The position numbers and the translations under genes are program-made. The notes beneath the pieces are model-generated. The model made no database searches. It saw only the letters and a program-made list of their open reading frames with translations, and was not told the origin of the DNA. Source: Trichodelitschia bisporula (Eukaryota; Ascomycota; Dothideomycetes; Phaeotrichales; Phaeotrichaceae). Taken from it: a DNA stretch of 20,200 bases. Location of the stretch: the NCBI GenBank assembly GCA_010356995.1, contig ML996710.1, positions 314,333-334,532 of the forward strand. The letters are read 5' to 3'. Positions 10,083 to 17,832 of this stretch are shown here, one piece after another (within the stretch, counting starts at the first letter, position 1; every line of letters starts with the position of its first letter).

Positions 10083-10816
10083 ATGCGCGACCCGCACAAT
10101 GACGAAAGATACACGGTAACAGTCAACATTCTCAACTTTTTAAACCACTGACAAATTAGGAAATGGAAATCTTGCGGGCAACCTGCGAGCTTCATTTAGA
10201 TCTCCGCCACAGGGTCTATACCATTGGCGGACATGCCTGTCTCATGGCTGACGACTGGATCTCTCCCTTTCCGACCGATTACCCTCCCATCACCATCAAC
10301 GGCCGCACGCTCACCGACGAGAATCCGCTATGCATTCAGGGCGTGCTCTTCAAGACCTTGCACCTTGTCCTCGCGGACCAGTTCTTAAACTTTTGCCCCG
10401 CCTATTACTGGGAAGATTCCGATTCGCTTGATGTGAGGATGGGCCTCAAGCTACGCTGCGCAACCCTCCATGGCCCGGAGACGCCGAAGTTCCGGGCGGA
10501 TCTGCAGGCTGTGACTTTTCTCGCCTGCAAGCTCAGCGAACGAGGCGCAACTGTTCGCCCCCTGGCGGCGGGGCTTGTGCCCGTGAGTCCGTTCCAGATG
10601 CTTGTGGTTCGCCAACATCTCGCTGTATACCGTTGTCTGGAGATTTTCGATAAGGTGGGCGGCCGGCAGTTTGAGATTGAATGGGTCCCCGGCAGCGAGC
10701 AAGCTCGGCTGTACGAGGAGTTTCTCAATTATCTGCAGCCGGAGGTACGTCCCCAATTTGCTTCAGTGCGGGCGCCGGGACAGGGTAGTGAAGACATAAA
10801 AGCAGACTCTCAGTAG
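10083..10816 (+). CDS. Paralog A, family with nucleotidyltransferase-like N-terminus
   Basis: This has two exons: 10083-10115 and 10160-10816, with a 44-nt intron (GTAACA...CTGACAAATTAG). The product is about 229 aa. An in-frame stop lies four codons upstream of ATG 10083, which supports this start. The product aligns with paralog C along its length: RVYTIGGHACLMADDW with C's PFVVMGRTAAVLHGYTG; FQMLVVRQHLAVYRCLEIFD with HMVSAALWMMEHHVLDIFE; then VGGRQFE with VGSREFE. The intron sits at the equivalent site, 24-25 residues before the Gly motif in both. Hydrophobic strand + GGHA... + TDY recalls the GG(x)AxxLHG...TxDxD start of nucleotidyltransferase folds, but the second catalytic Asp is not evident, so activity is doubtful. 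The family is unnamed to me and the fold is inference. It is soluble, without a signal peptide. The C-terminal ~15 residues are unique to A. Confidence 0.68.
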
Positions 10817-11185
10817 CACTCCTGTAGGCCATTGAAGGCTCTTTACCTCTACGCAATGGAATGACACTTATATTTCCATAGTTCTTCCTGTAATGTGATG
10901 TGCCTTTTGCATCTTGCTAAGCGCTTCTCGATCACAAAGTGAGGAAGTTGTGATAACGTATGATTCTTGTTGTATGTGCTCGATAAAAAGGCCTGGATTC
11001 AGCTCTCTTTGTTGAAAAACGCCTGTCTGCAGCCGGCATGTCGGTCGGAACCGTGCCGATGGATCGACAGACGGCAAAGCTCACGACTGGGACCGATGAA
11101 ACTAGGGCCCGAAGGACATCCAGCACCGACATCCGCCGTGGGGATAAATATAGTCGATCCCCTTTCTCACCTCCTCGCATTCATC
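10817..11185. other. Intergenic between paralog A and a possible remnant
   Basis: This holds the 3' flank of paralog A and then a TATA-like stretch (GATAAATATAG at about 11141-11151) followed by a C/T-rich run. That layout resembles the promoter region of paralog B, but no intact gene follows. Confidence 0.4.
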
Positions 11186-11335
11186 CACGTCACCCTATAT
11201 TTGCTGCCCTTTGATTTGCAGCTAATGGCGCTCATACCACTATATTTGGATTCCACGCGCAAATGGCGCCGAGATGCGAAGAAGTCGGTAGAGCTACTCA
11301 GGCGGGCTCTAACTCCCCAGTCCCAGCCTTTTTAG
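11186..11335 (+). pseudogene. Possible remnant of the A/B/C family
   Basis: The open frame here reads LYLLPFDLQLMALIPLYLD and then WRRDAKKSVELLRRAL. This matches the central block of paralog C (FRVLPYDMLLALALGQG, then EHFTDVLFAAKQ) in the L-P-[FY]-D-[LM] motif and in the spacing of about 29 residues to the next helix. Paralog B has the related block VRFLVEPPDIFLTISL. The N- and C-terminal family blocks are absent. It lies between paralogs A and B on the same strand. The match is short and by eye. Confidence 0.32.
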
Positions 11336-11547
11336 CTTTTATATACACTGGTAGCGAGATGTCATGACCATCGATATGGCATGTCCACGTACTCTGGTAG
11401 CGAGATATTACTACTCCAGCTTTGGCACATTCACCTTGTGAATTTTCCTCAGGTTTAACAACTGAGTGGCAGAGAAGTTACCGCATCTTCCTCACCTCCA
11501 TTTATACAAGCTCAAAGTTCTCCCCATAAGCTCTCCGCAACTGGAAG

Positions 11548-11557
11548 TATATATAAA
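11548..11557 (+). promoter_or_regulatory. TATA box upstream of paralog B
   Basis: TATATATAAA lies 109-118 bp upstream of the ATG at 11666 and is followed by a C/T-rich leader. This is a standard arrangement for a fungal core promoter. It suggests paralog B was once a transcribed gene. Confidence 0.45.
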
Positions 11558-11665
11558 TCAGTCATTTTGTACTTGGGCCTCAGTATCCTTCTCGCAACAT
11601 TCTTCACCTCCACTTATCCAGCGCTTCTTCATACCGGCGTACCGCTGGTGAAACCTATTTCGAAG

Positions 11666-12330
11666 ATGGCGAGCTCCACTACTAGTGACACTGTCGCTGC
11701 AGTTGCTGCTTTGCGAAACGAAGACGCCCTGTGCAAATTTGGGGGCCATTGGACTCGTCGGAATTACAAATCCACGGCGAACCTCTTTCGACTTCAGCGA
11801 ATCCTCACCACCCTCCGACGAGCAGACAGCATCCTCCTTGGGCCTCCAAGGCACAGTTTGAGAACTTTATATCCGCACCCCCTGACTCCTTTTCACCGAC
11901 CTCCCGGGCGAACGACGGCACTATTTCAGTAGCGCCAAATTTGAACCTGGTTCGATTCCTGGTCGAACCGCCGGATATTTTCCTGACAATCAGCTTGACG
12001 AAATCCGTCCTTTACGATCCGGGTTCGCCGATGTACAACCGGTCGCTTCACCATGTGGTTCTCGCGGCGGAGCAGATTCATGCCTACAAGCGAGCCATTC
12101 GGCTTGAGATTCTGAGTAAAGTCCGCCTGGACTGCTTTCAGATGGTCCTGATAGTCCAGTGGATGAAGCATCGCGGAGCTCTAGAGCTTTTTGAAAAAGT
12201 AGGTGGTCGTCGATTTGAACAGCCGTGGGAGCAAAACACGGAATGAGACATTGAGGAGTATCAGCATCAGCTGGACTTTTTTACGCCCGATGAGTTCGTG
12301 CTCATGGGTTCTATGCGAGCGGCCAACTAG
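11666..12330 (+). pseudogene. Paralog B, broken copy of the A/C family
   Basis: The N-terminal part from ATG 11666 contains DTVAAVAALRNEDALCKFGG, which aligns with C's DTALSGLTAALEGTPFVVMG. The reading then moves to another frame (open from 11731), where VRFLVEPPDIFLTISL matches C's FRVLPYDMLLALAL. SLHHVVLAAEQ then matches HFTDVLFAAKQ, and ALELFEKVGGRRFEQPWEQN matches VLDIFESVGSREFEKAWKDN. A TGA at 12244-12246 falls where C has NTEEEMAEY; beyond it the frame continues DIEEYQHQLDFF...MGSMRAAN to 12330, matching C's tail. So there is one premature stop and one frame change (or an unrecognised intron near 11730-11830). B keeps the family's C-terminal signature better than A does. It has probably lost function unless the stop is read through or the truncated form is used. 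Confidence 0.65.
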
Positions 12331-12862
12331 TAGCACTCGACGGCAGGAGGGCTATGATCTATGTTAGTACACTTTCGGTTCCAAGGAAGATTTCTGACTT
12401 GGGGCAGCTTGATATAATGCTTCTGGCCCCCTGGCATCCAACGGCTCACAATAATTGTCGATATATACGACTCATGTAAGGCTTTCTATACTCTCCAAAA
12501 TATACTACCTTCTGGATGACGGATGGAATGCTGATGCGCCGCAGGCTGGTCTCGCAAAACACTGCCCCTTTTCAAAATCGAAGGGACTTCGACAGCTCAT
12601 ATCGGCCGGAGTTGAGATGGAAAGCCTACCGTCTCATCCGGGGTACGGTCAGTATGGCTTCGCCAGATCGGTTTGTCCTTGCCATAGAGCTTGGCCGCCC
12701 GGCCCGACGGATTGCACGAGAGTCCTCACCACTCATCTCATCAGCCACCAGAAGACAGCAAACCCCCGACCTATACAACGCCGAGGACAATGGTACACCC
12801 GCCTGTAATTTGTTCACGACTTGGCGCAAGGTCAGAGCACAGTCCAAGCCTGCGTCCCAGCT
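12331..12862. other. Intergenic between paralogs B and C
   Basis: Open frames here (up to 171 codons) run into the C/T-rich leader of paralog C, are low in complexity at their ends and share no motif with the family. I see no repeat or RNA gene. Confidence 0.45.
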
Positions 12863-13027
12863 GTTTAAATATCAACTCGCTGTCAAACTTTCCTCTCCCC
12901 AACTTTTCCTCCTCACTCTCTCCACCTTTCCCAAAGCAATCATCCTCCCACGCAACATTATCCGTTTGCGAAATTCCTCATTCCCTGTCCCACAAACACT
13001 CACGCTCTCCAAACATCAACATCCACC
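12863..13027 (+). promoter_or_regulatory. Putative promoter and leader of paralog C
   Basis: A TTTAAATA TATA-like element (about 12864) is followed by about 140 bp of strongly C/T-biased sequence on the coding strand and a good start context (CACC before ATG 13028). Such pyrimidine-rich leaders are typical of expressed genes in Pezizomycotina. No specific regulator site is recognised. Confidence 0.45.
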
Positions 13028-13848
13028 ATGAAGCAGATGCTCTCCCACCTCGCGCAAGCCGCCTTTGAATACCCCAAGCTGCGCGCCCAGCTCACCGATA
13101 CCTTCGGATCTCACGCCTCCAACAGCTACCAAAACTTCTCCATGCGCATCACCGCCATGAAGGCCGAGCGCGAGGTAAGTCAAATCTCCTCATTCCACGC
13201 AACAATCCCACTGACGCATCATAGCGCAAGGCGCGACTCGACACTGCCCTGTCCGGACTGACCGCCGCCCTCGAAGGCACTCCCTTCGTTGTCATGGGGC
13301 GCACCGCGGCTGTCCTCCATGGCTATACTGGCGAAATGTGGGAGATAACCTTCATGTGCCGCCGTGGCCAGAAGATTCCGAAGGAGCTTGAAGGATGGAA
13401 GGTCCGCGCAATGCGGGTCAGCGATGAACACCTGGAGGAGGTTGTCAAGCTGTCCAAGACGCGCCGCAACTTCCGCGTTCTGCCATACGACATGCTTCTC
13501 GCGCTCGCGCTTGGTCAGGGCGCCGCCTGGGGTCACCCTTCCATGGCTTCGGAGCACTTCACTGACGTGCTCTTTGCCGCCAAGCAGATGCGCAAGAAAT
13601 GCAAGGTCGTATCTCCTGCTGCCCTGACGTACTGCAAGCTCTCTGCGGCCCACATGGTCAGTGCTGCTCTGTGGATGATGGAGCACCACGTTCTCGACAT
13701 CTTTGAGTCCGTCGGCTCCCGCGAGTTTGAGAAGGCTTGGAAGGACAACACCGAGGAGGAAATGGCCGAGTACCAGGAGATCATCGACGAGTTCACCATG
13801 GCGGACATTCGGGCGATGGGGTCCCACCGCGGGCCCGTCATCTGGTAG
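13028..13848 (+). CDS. Paralog C, intact family member with nucleotidyltransferase-like N-terminus
   Basis: This has two exons, 13028-13174 and 13225-13848, around a 50-nt phase-0 intron (GTAAGT...CTGAC...CATAG). The product is 256 aa. Residues 1-49 form a basic, helical leader. Around 50-90 comes LDTALSGLTAALEG, then TPFVVMGRTAAVLHGYTGEM. This resembles the helix-strand-G(G)-x-A-x-x-LHG opening of nucleotidyltransferase folds of the MNT/AbiEii type, although the expected DxD acids would be replaced by E-x-x-E at best. Residues ~140-185 carry VLPYDMLLALALGQG and HFTDVLFAAKQM, reminiscent of the later helices of that fold. The C-terminal signature is HHVLDIFESVGSREFEKAW followed by an acidic NTEEEMAEYQEIIDEF. 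Paralogs A and B share these blocks. There is no signal peptide or membrane helix. It is the only copy with a strong promoter, good start context and no lesions. The function is unknown; the fold is my inference. Confidence 0.8.
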
Positions 13849-14399
13849 ATGCGCTTGGTCCACGACTTGGTTTCGGTCGGCACTTGTCTCTGGGACTTTT
13901 ACGCTCCTAGGGCGGCTGTCGGCGTCGTCTGGGCGGGATGGATTTTCGGATAAACTTTAGGCGCGTTCGTCTTGAATCTTGAGCGATGTACTTAGCTGAT
14001 TCAATGCAATTTCATGCTTTCATTATTGAACGCGGTGATAAACAGAATGGCGATTGTGATTCTTTAGGCATACGAAAAGAATTCTATGGCAGTCACTTCC
14101 TCTCGTCTGAACCTCGATGGGATCCTTCACCGTCGTCGCCAGCGAACTTAACGGATCATCAACCCCCCGAAACACGTGATCGTGCAACGTTGAAGCACCG
14201 ACGAGGGACCATTACCCGTGAATCACTTTTCCCCACAACTCCTTTTTCTCACCCACCCCTTCTCATGACCAGCTTAATCTCCCCACCACCACCTCCTCCT
14301 CACCAACTCAATTTCCACTCAACCATACATGCAGGCTCCATGCGGTCAGCCGTTATATAACGCCCATATCCACAGGTTTTTTTTTAGAACATCCGAATT
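13849..14399. other. Intergenic downstream of paralog C
   Basis: This contains the 3' flank of paralog C, then a C/T-rich stretch (about 14220-14330) that looks like a promoter or leader on the plus strand but is not followed by a recognisable gene, and a run of nine T at 14378-14386. Nothing else was recognised. Confidence 0.4.
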
Positions 14400-14756
14400 G
14401 CCGTCGATCGGTACAAGAATCGGCGTGCCCCTGCTTGAGGCAAAGTCAACACGGAGCGCGATGTAGCCCAGATTCGGCTTATTATCTTGACCGACCCGCA
14501 CTACCTCATTGACCCGCGGGCTTCAACCCTCCAACAATACGCATCGACCTTCTCTTGTCTTCAACGAAGACCCGACCTGCTGTCAATCGGTACAAGAGCA
14601 GGCGCGCCCCTGTGTGAGGCAGAGTCAACGCGAAGCTCGACGTAGCCCAGACTTGGCTTATCATCCTGACCGGCTCGCACTACCTCAGTGATCCACGGGG
14701 CCTCACCCCGCCAACAACACGCATCGTCATTTCATCTGTTCATCTCCATTTTATCT
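14400..14756. repeat. Diverged 179-bp tandem duplication
   Basis: Two direct copies (14400-14578 and 14579-14756) align over their length. CGGTACAAGA occurs at 14409 and 14588, and CCAACAA(T/C)ACGCATCG at 14531 and 14711. Identity is roughly 80% by eye, and about four in five differences are transitions. No open frame spans both copies convincingly and no terminal structure or target duplication is visible, so the origin is unclear. Confidence 0.7.
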
Positions 14757-14762
14757 TCACGA

Positions 14763-15146
14763 ATGGGATTGTTCCGCCATCGTAATCTAGCCGCAGTCAA
14801 AGACTACGAGCTCCCCATCACAACATCTACCTCCACCAAACAAATCATCAGCAATGCCAACATGACCACTGACAAAAAGACGGACGAACTCATCAACAAG
14901 GAAACGGCTGACAGCAACGTGCGCTATGCCCTGGATTTGGGGGCTGGCTCCCCCCCCAAAACCGACAACTCCGAGACGACTGATCAAACTGTCGGCATAC
15001 CCGATGTCGTGTTACCCAGAAAGGCAGGCTTGGCACGGCGAACACCGAAGTGGCGAAGATGGACGACGCCGGAAGTCCGATGGACGACGCCGGAAGTCCG
15101 ATGGACGACGCCGGAAGTCCGATGGACGACGCCGGAAGTCCGATGA
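14763..15146 (+). CDS. Orphan small ORF ending in 7-residue repeats
   Basis: From ATG 14763 (MGLFRHRNLAAVKDY) the frame gives about 127 aa; an in-frame ATG at 14688 lies inside the second tandem copy and is less likely. The middle part is Thr/Ser/Asp-rich (TTDKKTDELINKETADSN) and the end is four copies of a 7-residue unit, WTTPEVR, encoded by the minisatellite. The other two frames of the minisatellite are also open; one reads MDDAGSP and continues as MKFRNILETHHGYILFIL to a stop near 15199, so the real frame may change or involve splicing. No family is recognised. Confidence 0.3.
   Translation: MGLFRHRNLAAVKDYELPITTSTSTKQIISNANMTTDKKTDELINKETADSNVRYALDLGAGSPPKTDNSETTDQTVGIPDVVLPRKAGLARRTPKWRRWTTPEVRWTTPEVRWTTPEVRWTTPEVR
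15058..15141. repeat. 21-bp minisatellite, four perfect copies
   Basis: Four identical head-to-tail units of GATGGACGACGCCGGAAGTCC are followed by a partial GATG. The unit is a multiple of three and has no stop in any plus-strand frame, so changes in copy number would keep the frame. Perfect identity indicates recent expansion. Confidence 0.95.
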
Positions 15147-15819
15147 AGTTCAGGAACATCCTGGAGACCCATCACGGATATATACTGTTCATTCTGTAAA
15201 ACTAGAGAAGGCAACAAGCTGGGCAATCAATCTTTTCTCACACAATTCTTTGAGCACTTCCGTCAACACAAACCTCCTTGATCAACCATTTCTTTCTTTA
15301 TATCCGCATTTCACTCCGTGTTCTTCAAGTTCAAAGAGGGCACTGTCATGGGAGTAACCCAAGGCCCCCATTCCTTCTCTCAAGCAACGGCCAGGTTGGA
15401 GCCTCAGGCGCCAACCAGGCCGTCAGCCAATGCCGGGAGCCCAGTACCGGGTAAATGTTTACCCGGCACCGGTACCCCAACAAACCTAAGGGGCTCGCCC
15501 TCACCAGTTTCTTCCCTCTTTATAGCAATCAGCTTGGTTATGTCTCGCCCCATTGCCGTGAGTTCTTCATGCCATGCGGTCCCCTGACAGGCAAGGACGC
15601 GCTTCTCGCAATCCGCCGCTAGCTCCGCAACTGGAAGATACTAGAGCCGCTGCATCCTGGGCTCCGCTTACTCGATCTCAGTATGAAGCCCTTGACTCAG
15701 CCGGCGCTCTAAGGCATCGTCACTGGCGTGATAGCTAGTCAGTCTTTGAAGGGAAAAATTCCTGCTGAAGAAGAGTCCGCGGATGAGGGTGACGAGGGTG
15801 GGGGAGTCTTATCATTATA
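15147..15819. other. Intergenic, mostly featureless
   Basis: Apart from the short continuation of the MDDAGSP frame to about 15199 and the palindrome at 15447-15466, I see no gene or repeat. A 15-nt string, CTCCGCAACTGGAAG (about 15626), also occurs upstream of paralog B near 11532; this may be chance. Confidence 0.4.
15447..15466. repeat. 20-bp perfect inverted repeat
   Basis: CCGGGTAAA-TG-TTTACCCGG has 9-bp arms around a 2-bp centre. The half-site CCGGGTA recurs in the 20-bp repeats at 16286-16344. The shape suits a dimeric DNA-binding protein, but no adjacent gene is well enough defined to assign a role. Confidence 0.6.
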
Positions 15820-16218
15820 TTAGCCAGGTAGATAGCTTCCGCTGCATCTTTCTCTTCCGATACCGAGATCGAGGGCGGTGCTAATCCTTATCGGCTCAAT
15901 CGACACGTCGAGGCGCGGGGTGCCGCTCACCAGGGAATGGAAGACATGGGAGAAGAGATTCTTGCAATCGACGAGATTGCTGACGCCGTCGCTACCGAGG
16001 AGGCTTAGGAGTACCAGCATTTGCGCCTGCTGCAGAATAGACCGCATATTGTATTCAGACGCTCTTTGCGCGTTCAATTCTTGACAAGTAGAGCAATGCA
16101 ATGACTCCACCTGATGTAATAATTGTGCTCCGTACATTAGAAGGCGTGCGCCGTACGTACACGTAGGGTCAAAATGCCATCGAAGTATATGCAGCAGCAT
16201 TCGTACTCTGTAAAACAT
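15820..16218 (-). CDS. Orphan ORF of 132 aa
   Basis: This minus-strand frame starts at 16218. The C-terminal two thirds (for example SILQQAQMLVLLSLLGSDGV and NLFSHVFHSLVSG) look like alternating helices and are more protein-like than most chance frames here, while the first 40 residues do not. No motif or family is recognised. It could be an exon or a fragment of a decayed gene. Confidence 0.25.
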   Translation of the reverse strand: MFYRVRMLLHILRWHFDPTCTYGARLLMYGAQLLHQVESLHCSTCQELNAQRASEYNMRSILQQAQMLVLLSLLGSDGVSNLVDCKNLFSHVFHSLVSGTPRLDVSIEPIRISTALDLGIGRERCSGSYLPG

Positions 16219-16285
16219 CAGCTTGTATATTCTCTAGTGGGGCCCCATCATCGACCGGTATTCACGCCACATGCCAGCTAACGCG

Positions 16286-16344
16286 TGCGGATGCCGGGTA
16301 AAACATGCGGATGCCGGGTAATGCGCCGGAGGCCGGGTATAGCG
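16286..16344. repeat. Three ~20-bp repeats carrying CCGGGTA
   Basis: TGCGGATGCCGGGTAAAACA, TGCGGATGCCGGGTAATGCG and a diverged 19-bp third unit lie head to tail. A further CCGGGTA is at 16484, close to the telomeric motif, and two more form the palindrome at 15447. They might be old subtelomeric repeats or protein-binding sites. Confidence 0.6.
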
Positions 16345-16496
16345 TTCGAAAGCTCTCTGCATATGGTTACAGCATGGGCGTTTCATCAAGATGGTAAGTG
16401 AGTTTGCATTCAGTTGTAGTCGCGAGATTGAGTTCAACGTGCGCTTCAGTTCACGACACCCCAAAAGGTCTAACATTTGAAACCCGGGTAACTGGA

Positions 16497-16699
16497 CCCT
16501 AACCCTATGTTGGAAAGCGGTGGCTGTGTTCAGCCTTACCCAGGTTCAGCCACAGAGCTCGAGTACAAGTAGACTCGAGGTCCCCATCTCTTTGACAATT
16601 AAAAAGCAACTTATTCATGGACAGACCTTTGGTCCAACTTATGATGCTGTGAGGTCTTCATTGATCACTCATCCCCTTTCAGCACCCTAACCTTAACCC
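16497..16699. repeat. Interstitial telomeric repeat split by LTR-A
   Basis: CCCTAACCCTA (16497-16507) lies directly left of the LTR and CCCTAACCTTAACCC (16685-16699) directly right. Allowing for the 5-bp duplication CCCTA, the original tract was 21 bp, about three and a half units of the fungal telomere repeat CCCTAA with one variant unit. In this orientation the C-rich strand reads as at a left chromosome end, so the DNA to the right is what would have been capped. Confidence 0.75.
16508..16684 (+). mobile_element. Solo LTR, family LTR-A, copy 2
   Basis: This is a 177-bp element in the same orientation as copy 1, with TG...CA ends (TGTTGGAAAG, TTTCAGCA) and a perfect CCCTA target duplication (16503-16507 and 16685-16689). 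It landed inside the telomeric repeat. No internal region remains. Confidence 0.85.
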
Positions 16700-17172
16700 G
16701 CCGCCTCTGGCTCATTGTAACCAGCATCGCCCTTCCCCACTCATCGCGCCTTTTCCACCGTCAGCAGTGTGAAGCCACGGGCTATGTCTAAATGTGTGGA
16801 ACAATATCCCCGCCCGTATCGGCCGTTCGCTGCTCGCTATGGGCAAGCCGGGCGGGCTTAGAAAGGAATTCGCGGGCGGCTTGACAAGCACGGGTACAGG
16901 AGAAAGATGGCCTTGATTTTGCTGGCAAAGCTGGTAGGCGCTTTTCTTCGGTACGAATTATGCGCTTTATGGGGAAGGCAGTACTTGGGTGTTCGGCCCT
17001 CAATGACAATGCGTCACGTACATGTGGAGGAGACGAGAGAATTTAGAGGCACGGTATGAAAACACCAGAAGATAATGCATCGCATGGGAAGCAAAAATAT
17101 GGAGTCCATCAACTTAAACTTGAATACGGAATCCATCGTGCAGCATCATTCCATTGGCGGGCGCACCGGCTA
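16700..17172. other. Intergenic right of the telomeric motif
   Basis: This holds the 3' flank of the Cys-rich gene fragment and a minus-strand frame of 73 codons without motifs. No repeat is recognised. Confidence 0.4.
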
Positions 17173-17508
17173 TCAGTCAGAATCCAGTCCATCCGCCGGA
17201 TCCGCGTACTCCGTATCCTTGTGCGCTTCAGCAGTCTCAAACGACAACTCGTCGCCCAGCGGTCCTGTCCACGGGCGCACAGCCTCCGGTTCCGAAACCG
17301 CCTCCATCTCCATTCCCCCAGGGCAGTGGTGGGTCTGAACGCTGCTGCCGCAGGCCGTGCATATGCCGCGGAAGCAATAAGGGTAGATGCGGTATTCCGT
17401 TACCCGGTAGAGCGCTCCGCAGGTCTCCGTCGGGCAGTGGTGAAAAAAGTCTCGGCAGGTGGCAAGATAGGCGTCGGTAGCGGGACGCAGCATCATAAGT
17501 TGGACCAA
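17173..17508 (-). pseudogene. Cys-rich gene tail fused to a partial LTR-A
   Basis: The frame runs 111 aa from ATG 17508 to a stop at 17173. The first seven residues (MVQLMML) come from the LTR-A fragment. The rest is host-like: CRDFFHHC-PTETC, then YPYCFRGICTACG and THHC, with Cys spacing C-x6-C-x4-C-x14-C-x4-C-x2-C-x8-C that suggests metal binding, then an acidic tail ending in DGLDSD. I do not recognise the family. Because the host part begins abruptly at the LTR edge, the original N-terminus is missing, so this is a 3' gene fragment. It could be a short chimeric gene if the LTR drives transcription (inference). Confidence 0.45.
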
Positions 17509-17626
17509 AGGTCAGTCCATGAACTAGTTGCTTGATTGTCAAATAGGTGGGGATCCCGAGTCTACTTATACTCGAGCCCCGTGGCTGAAACTGGGCAAGG
17601 CTGAACACAGCCACCGCTTTCCAACA
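17488..17626 (-). mobile_element. Partial LTR-A, copy 3, reverse orientation
   Basis: About 139 bp match LTR-A in the opposite orientation to the other copies, starting from the TGTTGG end at 17626. The copy is incomplete and has no target duplication; its edge abuts the Cys-rich gene fragment, which suggests it marks a rearrangement breakpoint rather than a simple insertion site. Confidence 0.85.
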
Positions 17627-17832
17627 GACACATAGTGGGGGTTGTAGACGGGCTGGATAGCAGATGGTCAGAGGTAAAGACGAGACGAATCGTTGTCTGT
17701 CAAGGATCAACGATCGTAGCCATATGTATTGATAGAGTGGGGTCCAAGGCCGAGTCGGGGGTGAGCCTACGGCTCAGCCCAACGCACAGCCTAAGGCAGG
17801 ATCTGAAGCTCCCAGGGAGGTTAAGACAAAAT

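Noticed and set aside
10740-10800. GAG|GTACGT as a second intron donor in paralog A
   Set aside because: Reading through keeps alignment with the tail of paralog C (EVRPQFASVRAP with DIRAMGSHRGP), so no intron is needed.
11349-11405. Direct repeat CTGGTAGCGAGAT, twice 44 bp apart
   Set aside because: It is only 13 bp and two copies, with no other structure; noted but too weak to interpret.
13219-13863. 214-codon minus-strand open frame
   Set aside because: It is antisense to paralog C, which has splice sites, a good start context and family alignment.
15187-15268. TGTTC...CAACA segment as another solo LTR
   Set aside because: The flanking 5-mers do not match and it shares no sequence with LTR-A or LTR-B.
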